IMG/VR virus record: IMGVR_UViG_3300044615_001819
Location: 1-50,096 of that record
Length of the DNA: 50,096 nucleotides
DNA from: a virus
Reading direction: 5' to 3' (one strand)
The position numbers and the translations under genes are program-made. How positions within the stretch are numbered: the stretch's first letter is position 1; every line of letters starts with the position of its first letter. Of this stretch, positions 47,797-50,096 are shown piece by piece. The notes under the pieces are model-generated. The model saw nothing but the letters and a program-made list of their open reading frames with translations, was not told the DNA's origin and searched no databases.

Positions 47797-48432
47797 TTAA
47801 CCTAGTGCTTCTAAAATTTTGGCCAGAATTGGATGGCGAACCGACGTACCCTTCGGAAAGAAAGTTACCCCAACACCTTCCACATCATTCAACCGGTTTG
47901 CGGCAATTGGTAAATAGGCTTCAGTTTTCAAACTACATTGGGTGGGGTCTCCGATAATACAGAGCTTTGAACCGTGTGCAATTCTAGTTACCACGGCTTT
48001 AAACAGACGTTCAGTAGCGTCCTCAGCCTCATCAAAAATAATAAAGGTATTAGACAAACTAGCTCCTTTAATATTACCGATGTGGCTAATTTCTATAGTA
48101 GAACGGAGCTTCTGGAAATCTTTAGGGTGGGCAATTTCAGAAAGATTAGTCCATAGGGGAGTTCCCAATGAATCTACTTTTTCCCCATAATCACCTGGCA
48201 TAGCCCCAATATCAACCTCATCCCTGTCTCTTACAAACGGTCTTACATATAAAACACTATTAATGGGGTCATCTGGATTATTAAGAGCTAAAAGGGCGGA
48301 ATACATCGCAATCAGAGTCTTACCAGTACCAGCCTCACCAACACCAATAGAAATGGTATTTGTCCGTAAAGACCGTAGAAACTGTTCTTGATAGCGGTTC
48401 TTGGGTTTCAATCCGTGGGCAATATTGACCAT
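47797..48432 (-). CDS. phoH: PhoH-like ATPase
   Basis: Encodes 211 residues. Walker A is GEAGTGKT (residues 32-39) and Walker B FIIFDEAED (D134, E135), with R-P-F-V-R and G-D-P-T-Q downstream, as in the PhoH/RecD-like helicase core. PhoH is frequent in cyanophages; proposed roles include RNA or phosphate-stress metabolism, but its function in infection is unresolved. It ends the operon 49902-47797. Confidence 0.9.
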   Translation of the reverse strand: MVNIAHGLKPKNRYQEQFLRSLRTNTISIGVGEAGTGKTLIAMYSALLALNNPDDPINSVLYVRPFVRDRDEVDIGAMPGDYGEKVDSLGTPLWTNLSEIAHPKDFQKLRSTIEISHIGNIKGASLSNTFIIFDEAEDATERLFKAVVTRIAHGSKLCIIGDPTQCSLKTEAYLPIAANRLNDVEGVGVTFFPKGTSVRHPILAKILEALG

Positions 48433-48455
48433 GTTGTTTTTATGGTTGTTAGTGA

Positions 48456-49028
48456 CTAAATGTTTTCAACGGAATCGGGGGCTAATTCAGCACTAGCCTC
48501 AATCTGATTTGGGGCGGGTTCTAGGAATTGAGGGTAAACAGCGACATCAACATAGTCTTCTTCACTGACTACTTCAGTAGCACCCTCTACCATAAACATG
48601 ATGGCAGTAAGTTGTTTATGTGCTTCCAAAGAGGCAGAAAGATTTTTAGAAACTAATTCGATAACATCACCCCGACCAGTAACTTTTTGGTCACTGTAGC
48701 CAGACTTACCCATATCCATTACCTCGGCCAAGAACTGAACCCGGGAATATAAAGTAGCATACTTTAACTCCTTTAATTCCATGCCCATTTTGACGGCTTC
48801 AGCCCCGCCCTTCCGGTATTTAGCAACCAAATTAGGTTCAGCCTCAATAACTCTGACTACTAAATCCTCATTAATATCCAAAGGAGTTATCTTCCGATTT
48901 ACCCTTCGACAGATTTCCGAGAATGAGTATTCAGGGTAGCAACCCTTATAGAAACAAATAGCCTCCTTTACTAAATCTGGTAGACTTCCCTCCGTATTTA
49001 CCACAATATCTTTTTTAGACCTGGACAT
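48456..49028 (-). CDS. Hypothetical protein with HTH-like N-terminus
   Basis: Encodes 190 residues. The N-terminal 60 residues (LVKEAICFYKGCYPEYSFSE, then I-C-R-R-V-N-R-K-I) look like an HTH. The helical middle (RVQFLAEVMDMGKSGYSDQK) and acidic C-terminus resemble DUF2280-type or small-terminase-like proteins, but this is weak. It overlaps the previous gene (TAATG). Candidate small terminase subunit, in competition with 5925-6416. Confidence 0.5.
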   Translation of the reverse strand: MSRSKKDIVVNTEGSLPDLVKEAICFYKGCYPEYSFSEICRRVNRKITPLDINEDLVVRVIEAEPNLVAKYRKGGAEAVKMGMELKELKYATLYSRVQFLAEVMDMGKSGYSDQKVTGRGDVIELVSKNLSASLEAHKQLTAIMFMVEGATEVVSEEDYVDVAVYPQFLEPAPNQIEASAELAPDSVENI

Positions 49029-49330
49029 TAAATAGCCCCCATTAAATCAGAAGTCCAAGATTTACCCGTAAATTTCTTGGGGACTTTGGTTTTAATCCGG
49101 GGGAAACCTGCTCTACCAGCAATCATATTGCGGAGATTTTCTTTTTCCTCTGGTTCACCAAATCCAGAACCTAACGCAACAGCATCGGTCATGTCAAGAA
49201 TGTCCCTAGCCCGATGTTTATAATGACCAGCTAAAGCATTCATGACTTCCCAATGTGGCATAGATAGTAATTGTTTACGGCTAATTCCCATTTTGTAAAA
49301 TACGGGTAAAACATCGATTAGAGTTTCCAC
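49028..49330 (-). CDS. Hypothetical protein
   Basis: Encodes 100 residues from a GTG at 49330. Helical N-terminal half (VLPVFYKMGISRKQLLSMPH) and a basic C-terminal half (RIKTKVPKKFTGKSWTS). It lies 8 nt after the preceding stop and overlaps the following start, so it is in a tight operon with its neighbours. No domain was recognised. Confidence 0.55.
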   Translation of the reverse strand: METLIDVLPVFYKMGISRKQLLSMPHWEVMNALAGHYKHRARDILDMTDAVALGSGFGEPEEKENLRNMIAGRAGFPRIKTKVPKKFTGKSWTSDLMGAI

Positions 49331-49338
49331 ATAGAGAT

Positions 49339-49902
49339 TTACTCTTGCTCGATTTTGGAATCCAAAGGGACATCTAATTCCTCCTGTTGAACGGGGGTAA
49401 CACCATCCTGTTCTGGTGTTTGCCCAATTTCATCCAGTAGTGTTTGTAAATGGTTATAAATACCCATGATGGTTTTAGAGCGTAATCTTTTAAAGGTTCC
49501 TACTGGTTGGCCAAGCAGTGCCTCAATCATTTTTCGAGCGGGGGCTAACATCTGGGCTTCCAATTTAGCTTTCCGTACAGCATCTTTGGCATCTTTGGTC
49601 TGTACTAGCACCACAGTACCATTTTCATCTTCTTGTCCAAAAATATTAATGTAGGCATCCATAGCCTCGCTCCGTCCAGCAAAATAGGCAATATACTGTT
49701 CTTCTAAAAGATTCTCTGGGCTAGTTACCTGATAGGTCTTACCATTTACAGTTACTTCACCCAAAGGCTCAGTGTCATCTAAGAACTGGGGGATAATCTT
49801 TTCGTCAATAAGGGTCATAAACTTTTTTATTTGTGTGACTACACTCTCAAATTGGGCGTATTTGTCTGGATAGACTGCGAGATTATGAAGATTAAGTTTC
49901 AT
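49339..49902 (-). CDS. Hypothetical protein
   Basis: Encodes 187 residues: a helical N-terminal half, the strand pair GEVTVNGKTYQVTS, a helical section (DAKDAVRKAKLEAQMLAPAR) and an acidic, Gln/Pro-rich tail. A copy of the phage-type element lies inside its first codons (49847-49859), 29 bp before an in-frame ATG at 49818. Either that is chance or the true start is 49818 (159 residues). Neither start has a strong ribosome-binding site. Confidence 0.55.
   Translation of the reverse strand: MKLNLHNLAVYPDKYAQFESVVTQIKKFMTLIDEKIIPQFLDDTEPLGEVTVNGKTYQVTSPENLLEEQYIAYFAGRSEAMDAYINIFGQEDENGTVVLVQTKDAKDAVRKAKLEAQMLAPARKMIEALLGQPVGTFKRLRSKTIMGIYNHLQTLLDEIGQTPEQDGVTPVQQEELDVPLDSKIEQE
49847..49859 (-). 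promoter_or_regulatory. Phage-type element inside a coding sequence
   Basis: ACGCCCAATTTGA with GACAAAT upstream, on the minus strand, within the first 20 codons of the gene at 49339-49902. Spacing to ATG 49818 is 29 bp, like the intergenic copies. Confidence 0.35.
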
Positions 49903-50009
49903 GAAGTTAACGAGAATTTAATCGTAAAACCCAGTGGTTGATTTTTTATTTGTACCTAAAGTCGGGATTGCAGGCATATTATATGTGAGACCTATAAGGA
50001 CTAAAAACT

Positions 50010-50096
50010 ATGTCTGAATTTACCAACGCCCCTATTATTGTTAACGACTTTAGGGTAGCAGTGTACCAGATTTACCATCAGTACCAGTTTATTAAA
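50010..50096 (+). CDS. Start of a plus-strand gene, cut by the window end
   Basis: ATG at 50010 with AAGGA 9 nt upstream; 29 codons are present (MSEFTNAPIIVNDFRVAVYQ, then IYHQYQFIK). No stop within the window. The leader contains ATTGCAGGCA and TATTATA (about 49967-49983); the first also appears inverted near 4460-4670. Product unknown. Confidence 0.55.
   Translation, partial: MSEFTNAPIIVNDFRVAVYQIYHQYQFIK

Noticed and set aside
49028-49902. The two adjacent genes as a frameshifted tail chaperone pair (G/GT)
   Set aside because: The second is in the -1 frame relative to the first, as needed, but no X-XXY-YYZ slippery site was found near the end of the first, and neither the tape measure nor the tube gene is adjacent.

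Overview
The window is part of the genome of a tailed, siphovirus-like bacteriophage whose host is most likely a freshwater cyanobacterium. Evidence for a phage: scaffold, major capsid protein, a 2612-residue tape measure, a lambda-like tail-tip series (M-L-K-I/J), neck and tail-tube genes, portal and large terminase. Evidence for a cyanobacterial host: AT-rich DNA with TTGACA/TATAAT promoters, heptamer repeats of the GATAACT type seen in filamentous cyanobacteria, an IS607-type element, and KilA-N-like regulators common there. The very long tape measure is reminiscent of long-tailed Microcystis siphophages, but no comparison could be run.

Layout. 1-4.3 kb (minus): about ten small hypothetical genes, most as separate cassettes with their own host-type promoter and a dyad operator; probably early, host-directed genes. 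4.3-9.0 kb: two small plus-strand genes, an HTH gene, then about 1.8 kb of largely non-coding, repeat-rich DNA (6417-8235), and a minus-strand antirepressor-like gene. 9.1-12.6 kb: scaffold, capsid and a possible connector. 12.6-14.8 kb (minus): an unknown gene, flavin-dependent thymidylate synthase ThyX, and a sigma-70-like factor. 14.9-36.2 kb (plus): tape measure, four gpM-like tail proteins, tip proteins, fibre, then neck genes and tail tube. 36.3-39.8 kb: HNH endonuclease, a 23-residue basic peptide gene, a basic protein gene and an IS607-type element. 39.8-43.7 kb (minus): small membrane protein, portal and TerL, the last interrupted by a mini-intein. 43.9-45.6 kb (plus): MazG-like gene, antirepressor-like gene and a CAU tRNA. 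45.6-49.9 kb (minus): glycosyltransferase, KilA-N regulator, PhoH ATPase and unknowns.

How it may work. Two promoter classes divide the genome. Early, regulatory and metabolic genes, including the sigma-factor gene, have host-type TTGACA/TATAAT promoters. At least 17 intergenic sites, plus one inside a gene, share a different element, ACGC(C/T)CAA(A)CTA, 25-50 bp upstream of starts in most cases. The recognised genes behind it are scaffold, capsid, tape measure, tip, neck, tube, terminase and a glycosyltransferase. The inference is that the phage sigma factor, made from a host promoter, switches on a dispersed late regulon through this element. The second main find is the TerL mini-intein, which sits in the Walker A motif, has Asn at position 1, and carries the Trp-Cys-Thr triad of class 3 inteins.
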